Shown piece by piece: positions 26,191 through 34,723 of a DNA stretch of 64,000 bases (its first letter is position 1; every line of letters begins with the position of its first letter). A program made the translations under genes and the position numbers. Below the pieces are notes generated by a model. That model was not told the DNA's origin, ran no database searches, and saw only the letters and a list, made by a program, of their open reading frames with translations. Source of the DNA: M55B165 sp964423265 (GTDB taxonomy: Bacteria > Actinomycetota > Humimicrobiia > Humimicrobiales > Humimicrobiaceae); the NCBI GenBank assembly GCA_964423265.1, contig CAYREF010000001.1:1-64000 (forward strand). Direction: 5' to 3'.

Positions 26191-26823
26191 ATGGTAGACG
26201 CAATATATGGAATAAAGGTAGGTACAACCCAGGTGTTCAGGGAAAAAGGAGAGGCTGTTTATGTGACAGCAATTAAGACTGAGCCCTGTGTTGTGGTCCA
26301 AGTAAAAAATAAAGAAAATGAAGGCTATGATGCCCTTAAGATTGGTTTTGGCTCTGTAAAGAAAAAGAATGCAAATAAGCCAAAAACAGGAGAATTTAAA
26401 AAGGCAAACTCCGAGCCTAAAAGGTATTTAAGGGAGATTAAGGTTGATTCTAAGGATACTGAGCTGAAGCCCGGTGATAATATAGATGCAGGTATTTTTG
26501 AGGTTGGCGATAAAATAAAGATTAGCGGAAAGAGTAAAGGAAAGGGTTTCAGTGGCGTCATAAAGAGGCATAACTTCCATAGGGGAAGAATGTCACACGG
26601 CTCTCATGCCCACAGGATTCCAGGGGCAGTCGGAATGTGTGCTACTCCGGCCAAGATACTGAAGGGCAAGAAAATGCCCGGAAGGATGGGAAACCAAAAG
26701 ACAACCATAAAGGGTTCAGAGGTAGTGGACATCATTGAAGACCAGAATCTTATACTGGTAAAGGGAAGCGTTCCTGGAGCCAAGGGAAATATTGTTTATT
26801 TGGAAAAAGAGAAGCCAAAGTAA
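26191..26823 (+). CDS. rplC: Ribosomal protein L3 (uL3)
   Basis: 210 residues from ATG 26191 (MVDAIYGIKVGTTQVF), with AGGTGA 10 nt upstream. A GTG at 26182 in the same frame is less well spaced. It has GKGFSGVIKRHNFHRGRMSHGSHAHR (split at about 120-146), the loop near the peptidyl transferase centre, and GRMGNQKTTI. It is an early 50S assembly protein. Confidence 0.94.
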   Translation: MVDAIYGIKVGTTQVFREKGEAVYVTAIKTEPCVVVQVKNKENEGYDALKIGFGSVKKKNANKPKTGEFKKANSEPKRYLREIKVDSKDTELKPGDNIDAGIFEVGDKIKISGKSKGKGFSGVIKRHNFHRGRMSHGSHAHRIPGAVGMCATPAKILKGKKMPGRMGNQKTTIKGSEVVDIIEDQNLILVKGSVPGAKGNIVYLEKEKPK

Positions 26824-26842
26824 AATTTATTAGGAGAGAATA

Positions 26843-27481
26843 ATGGCTAGTTTGAATATAGTGGATATAAAAGGAAAAGAAGTAGAAAAATTAAATATAT
26901 CAGATGAAATGGTTAACCAGGATATCAACAATGAGATTCTATACCAGGAGGTAAGAAGATATCTTGCAAGCAGAAGGGCAGGTACCCATAGCACCAAGGA
27001 AAGAAGTGAAGTAAGAGGTGGGGGAAGAAAGCCTTGGAGGCAGAAAGGTACAGGCAATGCAAGGGCAGGCTCAATACGTTCGCCTATATGGAAAGGCGGA
27101 GGAGTAGTATTTGGTCCTAAACCTAGGGACCATTCGTTTAAGTTAAACAAGAAAGTGATAAGAAAATCAAAGCTTATTGCTTTGTCAGATAAATTTAAAG
27201 AGGGAAAAATTATAGTTTTAGATAATTTAAATTTTAAGAGCCCAAAAACAAAGAATGCCAGTAAAATTTTGGATAAATTAAAATTAGATAGTACTAGGGT
27301 GCTTTTGGTACTGGTAGATGATAGCGGAAATGAAGCAAAGTCTTTCAGGAATATCAAAAATATAGAAGTTATAAATGCAAAGGCTGTTAATGCTTATTTT
27401 ATGCTGCTGGCTGATTATTTGTTGTTTACAAAGGATTCGTTAACAGAATTAATGGAGAGGTTGACTAATGAAAGATCCTAG
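26843..27481 (+). CDS. rplD: Ribosomal protein L4 (uL4)
   Basis: 212 residues. The extended loop that lines the exit tunnel is present: EVRGGGRKPWRQKGTGNAR followed by AGSIRSPIWKGGGVVFGP (about 52-90). L4 can also repress the S10 operon in some bacteria. AGGAGAG precedes ATG 26843. The end overlaps rplW by 14 bp. Confidence 0.96.
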   Translation: MASLNIVDIKGKEVEKLNISDEMVNQDINNEILYQEVRRYLASRRAGTHSTKERSEVRGGGRKPWRQKGTGNARAGSIRSPIWKGGGVVFGPKPRDHSFKLNKKVIRKSKLIALSDKFKEGKIIVLDNLNFKSPKTKNASKILDKLKLDSTRVLLVLVDDSGNEAKSFRNIKNIEVINAKAVNAYFMLLADYLLFTKDSLTELMERLTNERS

Positions 27482-27755
27482 GGATATAATACTTTCCCCC
27501 GTGGTATCTGAAAAAAGTTATGGGGGAGTAGAGGATAACAGGTATACTTTTTTTGTTGACATCAGGTCTAAAAAGGCTGAGATAAAAAAGGCAATAGAAG
27601 AAATATTTAATGTTAAAGTGTTAAAAATTAGCACTTTAAATATAAAGCCCAAGCCTAAAAATTTAGGAAGGTCAAGGGGCAAGAGCTCGAAAAAGAAAAA
27701 AGCTATTGTAACTTTAAGAAAAAAGGATAAGATAGACTTTTTTGAAACAGTTTAG
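27468..27755 (+). CDS. rplW: Ribosomal protein L23 (uL23)
   Basis: 95 residues; starts MKDPRDIILSPVVSEKSY and contains the tunnel-exit loop with GRSRGKSSKKKKA. It sits at the polypeptide exit and docks trigger factor and SRP. Its ATG lies inside the rplD end, so translation is probably coupled. Confidence 0.95.
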   Translation: MKDPRDIILSPVVSEKSYGGVEDNRYTFFVDIRSKKAEIKKAIEEIFNVKVLKISTLNIKPKPKNLGRSRGKSSKKKKAIVTLRKKDKIDFFETV

Positions 27756-27772
27756 TTTTGGAGGTAATTAAG

Positions 27773-28600
27773 TTGGCTTTAAAAAAATATAAAGCAAATA
27801 CGCCTGGAAGAAGGTTTGCGACAGTTTCAGATAATTCAGGCTTGGATAAAAAAAGACCGGAAAAATCTTTGACTGTACCGTTAAAGAAGAATGCTGGAAG
27901 GAATACATATGGCAGGATTACCAGAAGACATAGCGGTGGCGGCCATAAAAGGATGTACAGGATTATAGATTTTAAAAGGGATAAAGATGGAATACCTGCA
28001 AAGGTTATAGCCATTGAATATGACCCAAACAGAAGCGCAAGGATAGCCCTTTTAAGATATGTTGATGGAGAAAAAAGATATATTATAGCTCCAAGGAAAT
28101 TAGAAAAAGGGGACACTGTTATGTCCGGGGAGAAGGCTGATATAAAGCCGGGAAACAGTATTCCATTAGATAAAATACCTATTGGTAGCATAATACATAA
28201 TATTGAGCTCAAAGCTGGGAAAGGCGCTGAATTGGTAAGGTCTGCGGGAGGCTCTGCCCAGCTGTTAGCGAAGGAAGAAGGCTATGCCAATATAAAGCTT
28301 CCCTCTGGCGAGGTAAGGCTGGTTAAGCTGAATTGTAAGGCTACGGTTGGCCAGATTGGAAATATGGACCATGAAATATTGAGTCTGGGAAAAGCTGGCA
28401 GAAAAAGATGGTTAGGTATCAGGCCTTCTGTAAGGGGTACAGTAATGAACCCCATTGATCATCCTCACGGGGGTGGCGAAGGTAAAAATAAGAGTGCGGG
28501 AAGGGACCCGGTATCCCCTTGGGGCACGCCTGCAATTGGATATAGGACCAGAAAGAAAAATAAAGATACCGATAAATATATAGTGAAGAGAAGAAAATAG
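27773..28600 (+). CDS. rplB: Ribosomal protein L2 (uL2)
   Basis: 275 residues from TTG 27773 (MALKKYKANTPGRRFATV). GGAGG lies 8 nt upstream; an in-frame TTG at 27758 sits before that site and is rejected. The C-terminal RGTVMNPIDHPHGGGEGK includes the His near the peptidyl transferase centre. It is one of the most conserved 50S proteins and is needed for subunit joining. Confidence 0.96.
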   Translation: MALKKYKANTPGRRFATVSDNSGLDKKRPEKSLTVPLKKNAGRNTYGRITRRHSGGGHKRMYRIIDFKRDKDGIPAKVIAIEYDPNRSARIALLRYVDGEKRYIIAPRKLEKGDTVMSGEKADIKPGNSIPLDKIPIGSIIHNIELKAGKGAELVRSAGGSAQLLAKEEGYANIKLPSGEVRLVKLNCKATVGQIGNMDHEILSLGKAGRKRWLGIRPSVRGTVMNPIDHPHGGGEGKNKSAGRDPVSPWGTPAIGYRTRKKNKDTDKYIVKRRK

Positions 28601-28613
28601 AGGAGGAATTTAA

Positions 28614-28907
28614 ATGTCCAGGTCTTTAAAAAAGGGACCTTATGTTGACTTAAAATTGTTTAGCAAAATTGAAGAGTTGAATGAAAAGGGTGAAAAAAAG
28701 ATAGTAAAAACTTGGTCTCGTCGTTCAACCATTTTTCCTGAAATGGTTGGGCATACTATTGCGGTACATGACGGAAAGAGGCATATACCCATTTTCATCT
28801 CAGAGTCAATGGTGGGCCATAAGTTGGGAGAATTTGCTCCGACCAGGTCTATCAGGCCGCATATTCATAAAGGAAAAAGCGAAAAAATTGCTTCGGTAGA
28901 AGAATAG
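28614..28907 (+). CDS. rpsS: Ribosomal protein S19 (uS19)
   Basis: 97 residues; SRSLKKGPYVD at the N-terminus, RRSTIFPEMVGHTIAVHDGK and KLGEFAPTR in the core. It is in the 30S head with S13 and near the A-site tRNA. AGGAGG lies 8 nt before ATG 28614. Confidence 0.96.
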   Translation: MSRSLKKGPYVDLKLFSKIEELNEKGEKKIVKTWSRRSTIFPEMVGHTIAVHDGKRHIPIFISESMVGHKLGEFAPTRSIRPHIHKGKSEKIASVEE

Positions 28908-28912
28908 TTAAA

Positions 28913-29299
28913 ATGAAGAGGGGGCAAAAGTTGGAAGCTAAAGCAGTTGAAAATTATATTAGAATATCGCCGAGAAAAATTAGGCTGGTTACTGAGCTGG
29001 TCAAAAATAAAAAGGTTGAAGATGCCATAAATATATTGAGTTTTACCCCTAAGAAGGGTGCAGAAATATTGAAAAAGGCTATAAATAGCGCTGCGGCAAA
29101 TGCAGTAGAAAATCATGGCATGGAAGAAGAAGATTTATTTATAACAAAAATATTGGTGGGCGATGGGCCTACTTTAAAAAGATATAGGCCAAGAGCAAGA
29201 GGAAGAGCAACTATGATCAGAAAAAGGACCTCGAATATAAAAGTGTTTGTATCTGACGGTAAAGATGAGGAGGGAAAAGCAAATGGGTCAAAAAATTAA
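28913..29299 (+). CDS. rplV: Ribosomal protein L22 (uL22)
   Basis: 128 residues. RISPRKIRLVTELVKNK near the N-terminus and the tunnel beta-hairpin around KRYRPRARGRATMIRKRTSN (about 85-105) identify it. The hairpin is the site of macrolide-resistance changes; nothing unusual is seen there. Its end overlaps rpsC by 17 bp. Confidence 0.95.
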   Translation: MKRGQKLEAKAVENYIRISPRKIRLVTELVKNKKVEDAINILSFTPKKGAEILKKAINSAAANAVENHGMEEEDLFITKILVGDGPTLKRYRPRARGRATMIRKRTSNIKVFVSDGKDEEGKANGSKN

Positions 29300-29996
29300 T
29301 CCAAATGGCTTAAGAATAGGTATAAATAAAGGCTGGAAATCAAGGTGGTTTGCCACTAAAGATTATCCAAAGCTTTTAGCCGAAGACATAAAAATTAGAG
29401 AAATAATAAATAGTCAGTTGGATAATGCAGGAATATCTTCTATAGAAATAGAAAGGACTGCAGAGGATGTAAAAGTAGATGTCCACACTTCTAAGCCAGG
29501 AATAGTTATTGGCAGGAAGGGAAGTACTATAAATGATATCAGGGGCTTGATTGAGCAAGAAATAGATAAGAATATACAGCTAAATATAGTAGAGATAAAG
29601 AAACCTGAGCTTATTGCAAAATTAGTAGCAGAGGGAATTGCTTCCCAGCTTATCGGAAGAGTAAGCTTCAGAAGGGCAATGAAAAAAGCTGTTTCGCTGG
29701 CTACAAGAGCTGGAGCCAAGGGCATTAAGGTACAATGTTCCGGAAGGCTGGGTGGTGCTGAAATGGCAAGGACTGAGTGGTACCGAGAAGGAAGAGTGCC
29801 TCTGCATACATTAAGAGCTGATATTGATTACGGATTTGCAGAAGCAAATACTACTTTTGGAAAAATTGGAGTCAAGGTTTGGATATATTTAGGAGACAGG
29901 ATTTTGGACAAAGAAGAAATTGCTGAAGAAAAGAAAAAAATGAAAGAGTCTGCTGACTCTGAAGAGGATAAGAAGGAAGAAAAAGTTTCAAGTTAG
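29283..29996 (+). CDS. rpsC: Ribosomal protein S3 (uS3)
   Basis: 237 residues from ATG 29283 (MGQKINPNGLRIG), with GGAGGG 8 nt upstream. An in-frame ATG at 29247 inside rplV is rejected. The KH domain has GIVIGRKGSTINDIRG (about 68-83). The C-terminal domain has GRLGGAEMARTEWYREGRVP. The tail is highly acidic/basic and disordered. It lines the mRNA entry channel. Confidence 0.95.
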   Translation: MGQKINPNGLRIGINKGWKSRWFATKDYPKLLAEDIKIREIINSQLDNAGISSIEIERTAEDVKVDVHTSKPGIVIGRKGSTINDIRGLIEQEIDKNIQLNIVEIKKPELIAKLVAEGIASQLIGRVSFRRAMKKAVSLATRAGAKGIKVQCSGRLGGAEMARTEWYREGRVPLHTLRADIDYGFAEANTTFGKIGVKVWIYLGDRILDKEEIAEEKKKMKESADSEEDKKEEKVSS

Positions 29997-30006
29997 GAGT
30001 TTTATT

Positions 30007-30417
30007 ATGCCAATGTTAATGCCTAAAAGGTTAAAACATAGAAAAGTACAAAGAGGTAGAATGAAGGGAATTGCCAAGGGGGGCTTAAAGCTTTCTTTTG
30101 GCGAATATGGTCTTCAAGCCATTGAGCCTGGATGGATTACTTCCAGGCAGATTGAAGCTGCAAGGATAGCCTTGACCAGGTTTATAAAAAGGGGTGGAAA
30201 AGTATGGATAAATATTTTTCCCCATAAACCGGTGACCAAGCAACCTGCCGAGACAAGGATGGGTGGAGGTAAAGGTATACCTGAGCAGTGGGTTGCAGTT
30301 GTAAAACCCGGAAAGATCATGTTTGAACTTTCAGGGGTTAGTGAAAATATAGCCCATGAGGCTATTAATTTAGCTGCAAATAAATTGCCCATAAAGGCTA
30401 AATTTATAAAGGAATAA
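30007..30417 (+). CDS. rplP: Ribosomal protein L16 (uL16)
   Basis: 136 residues; MLMPKRLKHRKVQRGRMKG at the start, and GKGIPEQWVAVVKPGKIMFE in the core. It sits by the A site of the 50S. A 3-residue N-terminal extension before the usual MLMPKR is a small oddity; GGAG 8 nt upstream supports ATG 30007, though the next ATG (30016) is also possible. Confidence 0.95.
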   Translation: MPMLMPKRLKHRKVQRGRMKGIAKGGLKLSFGEYGLQAIEPGWITSRQIEAARIALTRFIKRGGKVWINIFPHKPVTKQPAETRMGGGKGIPEQWVAVVKPGKIMFELSGVSENIAHEAINLAANKLPIKAKFIKE

Positions 30418-30430
30418 TTTGGTGGTTATC

Positions 30431-30631
30431 ATGAGAACAAGTGAACTGAGGGAACAGACGATTGAGGAATTGCAAAACAGGCTGGAAGAGAATAAGAAAA
30501 GTATTTTTAATATAAGGTTTCAGAAGGCAACTGGCCAGTTGGAGAATCCTATGAGGATTCGTAATTTGAAAAAAGAAGTTGCTGTGATAAAAACTTTGAT
30601 CCGTGAAAAGCAGCTAGGAATAAATCAGTAA
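30431..30631 (+). CDS. rpmC: Ribosomal protein L29 (uL29)
   Basis: 66 residues from ATG 30431, with GGTGG 6 nt upstream. Two helices form the fold: ELREQTIEELQNRLEENKK and the RFQKATGQLENPMRIRNLKK segment typical of L29. It lies at the tunnel exit beside L23. Confidence 0.94.
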   Translation: MRTSELREQTIEELQNRLEENKKSIFNIRFQKATGQLENPMRIRNLKKEVAVIKTLIREKQLGINQ

Positions 30632-30641
30632 GGGGGTTTTG

Positions 30642-30896
30642 TTGGAAACAGGAAAGAGAAAAGAAAGGGTAGGTACAGTAGTTAGCGATAAAATGAGCAA
30701 GACGGCAGTAATAGAAGTGGCCTCATTTTATAAGCACTCTTTGTATAAAAAAACTTTGAAGAAATTTAAGAAATATAAGGTAGATGATCCTGAAAATAAG
30801 TGCAATATTGGAGATAAAGTTAGGATTATTGAAACTAGGCCTCTTAGTAAAACTAAGAGATGGCGGCTACTTGAAATATTAAGGAAAGCTGAGTAG
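30642..30896 (+). CDS. rpsQ: Ribosomal protein S17 (uS17)
   Basis: 84 residues from TTG 30642, 5 nt after GGGGG; a second TTG at 30639 is too close to that site. It has RVGTVVSDKMSKTAVIEV, the first OB-fold strands, and ETRPLSKTKRWRLLEILR at the end. It is a primary 16S-binding protein. Confidence 0.94.
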   Translation: METGKRKERVGTVVSDKMSKTAVIEVASFYKHSLYKKTLKKFKKYKVDDPENKCNIGDKVRIIETRPLSKTKRWRLLEILRKAE

Positions 30897-30912
30897 AAGA
30901 AGGGTATCTAAA

Positions 30913-31281
30913 ATGATTCAAGCAGAGAGTAAAGTAAAAGTGGCAGATAATACAGGGGCCAGGCAGATAGTATGCATAAAGGTTCTTGGGGGCTCCAGAA
31001 GGAGATATGCAAGAATTGGAGATGTATTTGTGGCTAACGTATATGATGCTGCTCCCGGGGGTGTAGTTAAAAAAAGTGAAATAGTTAGAGCAGTACTGGT
31101 TAGATCAAAGAAAAGCTTTAGGAGGAAAGACGGGTCTAATATCAGGTTTGATGATAATGCTGCTGTAATTATTGACAATCAGGATAATCCCAGGGGCACC
31201 AGGATATTTGGACCTGTAGCCCGTGAATTAAGGGAAAAGAATTTTATGAAAATTATCTCTTTATCGCCAGAGGTTATTTAG
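30913..31281 (+). CDS. rplN: Ribosomal protein L14 (uL14)
   Basis: 122 residues; MIQAESKVKVADNTGARQIV opening and the C-terminal IFGPVARELREKNFMKIISLSPEV are diagnostic. It forms an intersubunit bridge and is the site where RsfS binds. Standard length and spacing. Confidence 0.96.
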   Translation: MIQAESKVKVADNTGARQIVCIKVLGGSRRRYARIGDVFVANVYDAAPGGVVKKSEIVRAVLVRSKKSFRRKDGSNIRFDDNAAVIIDNQDNPRGTRIFGPVARELREKNFMKIISLSPEVI

Positions 31282-31297
31282 ATTAGGAGTTGAATAA

Positions 31298-31609
31298 ATG
31301 CTAAAGGTAAAAAAGAATGACAGGGTAAAAATAATACAGGGAAAAGATAGGGGAAAAACCGGTAAGGTTTTAAGGATTGATAATAAAAATATGAGATTAT
31401 TTGTAGAAGGTATTAATATAATTAACAAGCATACCAGGCAGAAGGCCCAGAATGAGCCTGGGGGCATTATAAAGAAGGAAGGCCCTATTGATATCTCTAA
31501 TGTTAAGCTGGTTTGTCCGCATTGCGGAAAAGATACCAGGGTAGGGATTGTAGTCCAGGATTCTGGACAGAAAACGAGAATTTGTAAAAAATGTGGAGAG
31601 CAGATATAA
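31298..31609 (+). CDS. rplX: Ribosomal protein L24 (uL24), zinc-binding type
   Basis: 103 residues. The KOW domain is at the N-terminus (KKNDRVKIIQGKDRGKTGKV), with HTRQKAQNEPGGIIKKEGPI following. The C-terminus carries two cysteine pairs, CPHC and CKKC (about 75-99), a zinc ribbon that many bacteria have lost. It starts 50S assembly. Confidence 0.95.
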   Translation: MLKVKKNDRVKIIQGKDRGKTGKVLRIDNKNMRLFVEGINIINKHTRQKAQNEPGGIIKKEGPIDISNVKLVCPHCGKDTRVGIVVQDSGQKTRICKKCGEQI

Positions 31610-31631
31610 AATGAGTGCTAAGGTGGTATTA

Positions 31632-32177
31632 ATGAAACCTAGATTAAAAGAGTTATATGCAGAAGAAATAGTACCTGCATTGGTAAAAGAGCATAATTAC
31701 AAGAATATAATGGAAGTTCCCAAAATTGAAAAGATAAGCGTGAATATGGGTATTGGATCTGCTACAGAAAATATTAAAGAATTAGAGTCTGCAGCAGGGG
31801 ATCTGGCTAAAGTAACTGGCCAGAAACCTATAATTACTAAAGCTAAAAAATCGATAGCAGGATTTAAAATAAGGGCTGGGGATTCTATAGGTTGCAAGGT
31901 AACCTTGAGGGGAAATAGGATGTATGAATTTTTAGACAGGTTATTAAATGTTGCTTTGCCTAGGGTTAGGGACTTTAGAGGTCTTTCACCTAAAAGCTTT
32001 GACGGAAACGGGAATTATACTATTGGAATAAGGGAACAATTGATTTTCCCTGAAATTGATTATGACAGTATATTAAGTGTTAAGGGCATGAACATTACTA
32101 TAAACACTACAGCTGAAAGTAATGGGGAAGCCTTAAGCTTACTTGAAAAATTTGGTTTTCCTTTTAGGAAACAATAA
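31632..32177 (+). CDS. rplE: Ribosomal protein L5 (uL5)
   Basis: 181 residues from ATG 31632 (MKPRLKELYAEEIVPAL), with AGGTGG 6 nt upstream. ATG 31611 and an earlier in-frame codon in rplX are possible but lie outside the conserved start. It includes ITKAKKSIAGFKIRAGDSIG and the RDFRGLSPKSFDGNGNY loop. It binds 5S rRNA and P-site tRNA. Confidence 0.93.
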   Translation: MKPRLKELYAEEIVPALVKEHNYKNIMEVPKIEKISVNMGIGSATENIKELESAAGDLAKVTGQKPIITKAKKSIAGFKIRAGDSIGCKVTLRGNRMYEFLDRLLNVALPRVRDFRGLSPKSFDGNGNYTIGIREQLIFPEIDYDSILSVKGMNITINTTAESNGEALSLLEKFGFPFRKQ

Positions 32178-32197
32178 ATTAATGGGAGGAATTTTTA

Positions 32198-32383
32198 GTG
32201 GCTAGGAAAGCTTTAATTGAAAAACAGAAAAAAGAGCCAAAATTTAGCACCAGAAAATACAATAGGTGCAATAGGTGTGGAAGAAGCAGAGGATATTACC
32301 GGAAATTTGGCTTGTGCAGAATTTGTTTAAGAGAATTGGCCCATGAAGGGAAAATTCCTGGGCTTACTAAGTCCAGTTGGTAG
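32198..32383 (+). CDS. rpsN: Ribosomal protein S14 type Z (uS14), zinc-binding
   Basis: 61 residues from GTG 32198, behind GGGAGGA. The short form with CNRCGRSRG and CRICLRELAHEG has two CxxC pairs for zinc, instead of the longer zinc-free form. It ends GLTKSSW, the usual tail. Type Z is normal for Gram-positive-type bacteria. Confidence 0.96.
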   Translation: MARKALIEKQKKEPKFSTRKYNRCNRCGRSRGYYRKFGLCRICLRELAHEGKIPGLTKSSW

Positions 32384-32399
32384 AAAAAAAGGAGGATTA

Positions 32400-32801
32400 A
32401 TGGTTGTTTCAGATCCGGTTGCTGATATGTTAACCAGGCTAAGGAATGCGAATAATGCAAAGCATGATTGGGTAGATATACCTTCTTCAAAGCTGAAGTT
32501 AGAGATTGCAAAAATTTTAGATGAAGAAGGTTATGTGCGTAGTCATGAAACCCGAAAACTTGATAACAATATTGGAGTTATCCGGGTTTACCTTAAATAT
32601 AATGAAGAAGGCATTAGCCCGATAAATGGAATAAAAAGGGTTAGCAAGCCTGGCAGAAGAATTTATAAAGATAAAGATAATATTCCGAAAGTGCTTGGCG
32701 GTTTGGGTACTGCTATTCTTTCAACTTCCCGAGGTTTGATGGCTGGAAACACAGCTGAAAAGGAAGGCGTTGGGGGAGAAGTGCTTTGTTATATTTGGTA
32801 G
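32400..32801 (+). CDS. rpsH: Ribosomal protein S8 (uS8)
   Basis: 133 residues from ATG 32400 (MVVSDPVADMLTRLRNA), with GGAGG 4 nt upstream. Upstream ATG 32343 lies inside rpsN and adds non-homologous residues. The C-terminal LGTAILSTSRGLM and EGVGGEVLCYIW are characteristic. It is a central-domain 16S binder and a possible spc-operon repressor. Confidence 0.95.
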   Translation: MVVSDPVADMLTRLRNANNAKHDWVDIPSSKLKLEIAKILDEEGYVRSHETRKLDNNIGVIRVYLKYNEEGISPINGIKRVSKPGRRIYKDKDNIPKVLGGLGTAILSTSRGLMAGNTAEKEGVGGEVLCYIW

Positions 32802-32819
32802 AAAGCGAGGTTGGTTAGA

Positions 32820-33377
32820 TTGTCAAGGATAGGTAAAAAGCCCATTTCTTTACCGGATGGGGTTGATGTAAAAATAGAAAAAGATAAAGTAACTGTTAAG
32901 GGAAAATTAGGAGAATTATCCCTTTATATTGATCCTGGCATAAAAGTTGAAAACAAGGATAATAATTTGATTGTTAGGCCAGTGGGCAATATCAATGGTT
33001 TAAGGGCAAAATACGGGCTTTACAGGAGCCTGTTAAATAATTTAGTAGTTGGGGTAAGCGAGGGTTTCAGTAAAACCCTAAAGATTGTGGGAGTTGGCTA
33101 TAAAGCTGGCGTAAAAGGGAATAACCTGGAACTAAATGTAGGCTATTCTAACCCTGTTGTATTTAAGAAGATTCCAGGCATTGATTTTGAAACCCCTGAC
33201 AACAATACTATTATTGTCAAAGGAATAGATAAGCAGCTTGTGGGGAAAATTGCTGCTGATATAAGGGAAGTAAGAAAACCGGAGCCCTATAAAGGTAAAG
33301 GCATAAGATATGAAGACGAATATGTTAGAAGAAAAGTTGGAAAAGCTGCTATTACTGCGGCAGGAGTAGGTAAATAG
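32820..33377 (+). CDS. rplF: Ribosomal protein L6 (uL6)
   Basis: 185 residues from TTG 32820, giving the standard MSRIGKKPISLP; GCGAGG lies 9 nt upstream. TTG 32811 abuts that site and is rejected. The second domain ends with VRKPEPYKGKGIRYEDEYVRRKVGK. It lies near the factor-binding site and stabilises L7/L12-stalk contacts. Confidence 0.94.
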   Translation: MSRIGKKPISLPDGVDVKIEKDKVTVKGKLGELSLYIDPGIKVENKDNNLIVRPVGNINGLRAKYGLYRSLLNNLVVGVSEGFSKTLKIVGVGYKAGVKGNNLELNVGYSNPVVFKKIPGIDFETPDNNTIIVKGIDKQLVGKIAADIREVRKPEPYKGKGIRYEDEYVRRKVGKAAITAAGVGK

Positions 33378-33387
33378 GGGAGTATTT

Positions 33388-33750
33388 ATGAAGACAAAAA
33401 TTGAAAAAAAAGATAAAGGACTAAGAAGGAAACTAAGGTCAAAGCATAAGATTAAATATAAATCAGAACGTCCGAGGCTTTGTGTCTATAGGAGCAATAA
33501 ACATATTTATGGTCAGATTATTGATGATTTTACCGGGGATACTATAGTTGGCATTTCCAGCAAGAGTATTACACCCAAGGCAGAGGATAAAGGAAAAATA
33601 GACATAAGCTTTAGGACAGGAGAAAAATTGGCCGAAATTGCAAAAAAGAAAAAAATAACAGAAGTTGCTTTTGATAAGAATAAGTTTAAGTATCATGGCA
33701 GGGTAAAAGCACTTGCAGATGGTGCACGAAAAGGCGGATTGAAATTTTAA
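33388..33750 (+). CDS. rplR: Ribosomal protein L18 (uL18)
   Basis: 120 residues; SERPRLCVYRSNKHIYGQII and the C-terminal AFDKNKFKYHGRVKALADGA are typical. It binds 5S rRNA with L5. The basic N-terminal arm (1-25) contacts RNA. Standard spc position. Confidence 0.95.
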   Translation: MKTKIEKKDKGLRRKLRSKHKIKYKSERPRLCVYRSNKHIYGQIIDDFTGDTIVGISSKSITPKAEDKGKIDISFRTGEKLAEIAKKKKITEVAFDKNKFKYHGRVKALADGARKGGLKF

Positions 33751-33774
33751 CAGAGCTTACAAGGAGGAAATTTA

Positions 33775-34251
33775 GTGCCGGATAATACCAAAACAAATGA
33801 ATTAGAAGAAAAAGTTATAAAGATAAATAGGGTAGCAAAAGTTGTAAAAGGTGGAAGAAGGTTCAGCTTTAGCGCATTAGTGGCTGTTGGTGACAATAGA
33901 AGCAAGGTAGGAGTTGGATATGGCAAGGCAAATGAAGTTTCTACAGCTATAGTAAAGGGAGTAAATAGAGCTAAGAAAAATTTATTTAAAGTACCGCTGG
34001 TTGAAGGGACTATTCCTTACCAAATTAATGCAAAATATGGAGCTGGCCATGTTTTTATGAAACCTGCTTCTGAAGGGACAGGAGTAATTGCTGGAGGTCC
34101 AGTTAGGGCAATACTTGAGCTTGCGGGAATTAGGAACATTTTAACCAAGTCAATAGGTAGTTCTAATGCTTTAAGCATTGCCAATGCTACTATTCACGGG
34201 TTGAAATCCCTTAAAACACCTGAGCAGATAAAGGAAATTAGAGGCAAATAA
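33775..34251 (+). CDS. rpsE: Ribosomal protein S5 (uS5)
   Basis: 158 residues from GTG 33775, behind AAGGAGG. RVAKVVKGGRRFSFSALVAV and VGDNRSKVGVGYGKANEV form the dsRNA-binding half; the C-terminal half has ILTKSIGSSNALSIANAT. It takes part in accuracy and mRNA unwinding. In most bacteria rpmD follows; here the next gene is rplO, only 27 bp downstream. Confidence 0.95.
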   Translation: MPDNTKTNELEEKVIKINRVAKVVKGGRRFSFSALVAVGDNRSKVGVGYGKANEVSTAIVKGVNRAKKNLFKVPLVEGTIPYQINAKYGAGHVFMKPASEGTGVIAGGPVRAILELAGIRNILTKSIGSSNALSIANATIHGLKSLKTPEQIKEIRGK

Positions 34252-34278
34252 GTATTTAATGTCTGGAGGAGATAAATA

Positions 34279-34722
34279 GTGAGAATTAATGATATAAAAA
34301 AACCAAAAGGAGTTCGTAAATCCAGAAAAAGAGTTGGCAGAGGCGACAGTTCTGGTTATGGTAAAACTGCAGGTAGAGGAACCAAAGGCCAGCTTTCAAG
34401 ATCTGGAGGCAAGACCAGGATAGGTTTTGAAGGAGGACAAATGCCTTTACAGAGAAGGCTTCCCCACCTTAAAGGCTTTAAGAATACCAGGAAAAAAGTT
34501 TATAATACCATAAATGTAGGCGAACTTGATAAGTTTAAAGAGGGCACTACAGTAGATTACAAGCTGCTTAAGGAAAGCGGACATTTAGTTAAGAAAAGCG
34601 ACCTGGTTAAAATATTGGGTGACGGTGAACTTAGCAAGAAACTGAATGTTAAAGCCAATGCCTTTAGTAAAAGTGCTGCACAAAAAATTGAAAAAGCAGG
34701 CGGAAAGGCGGAGGTAGTATAG
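34279..34722 (+). CDS. rplO: Ribosomal protein L15 (uL15)
   Basis: 147 residues from GTG 34279, behind GGAGGAG. The glycine/basic-rich N-terminus (KRVGRGDSSGYGKTAGRGTK) and FEGGQMPLQRRLPHLKGF identify it. It is a late 50S assembly protein. One base separates its stop from the secY start. Confidence 0.95.
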   Translation: MRINDIKKPKGVRKSRKRVGRGDSSGYGKTAGRGTKGQLSRSGGKTRIGFEGGQMPLQRRLPHLKGFKNTRKKVYNTINVGELDKFKEGTTVDYKLLKESGHLVKKSDLVKILGDGELSKKLNVKANAFSKSAAQKIEKAGGKAEVV

Positions 34723-34723
34723 G

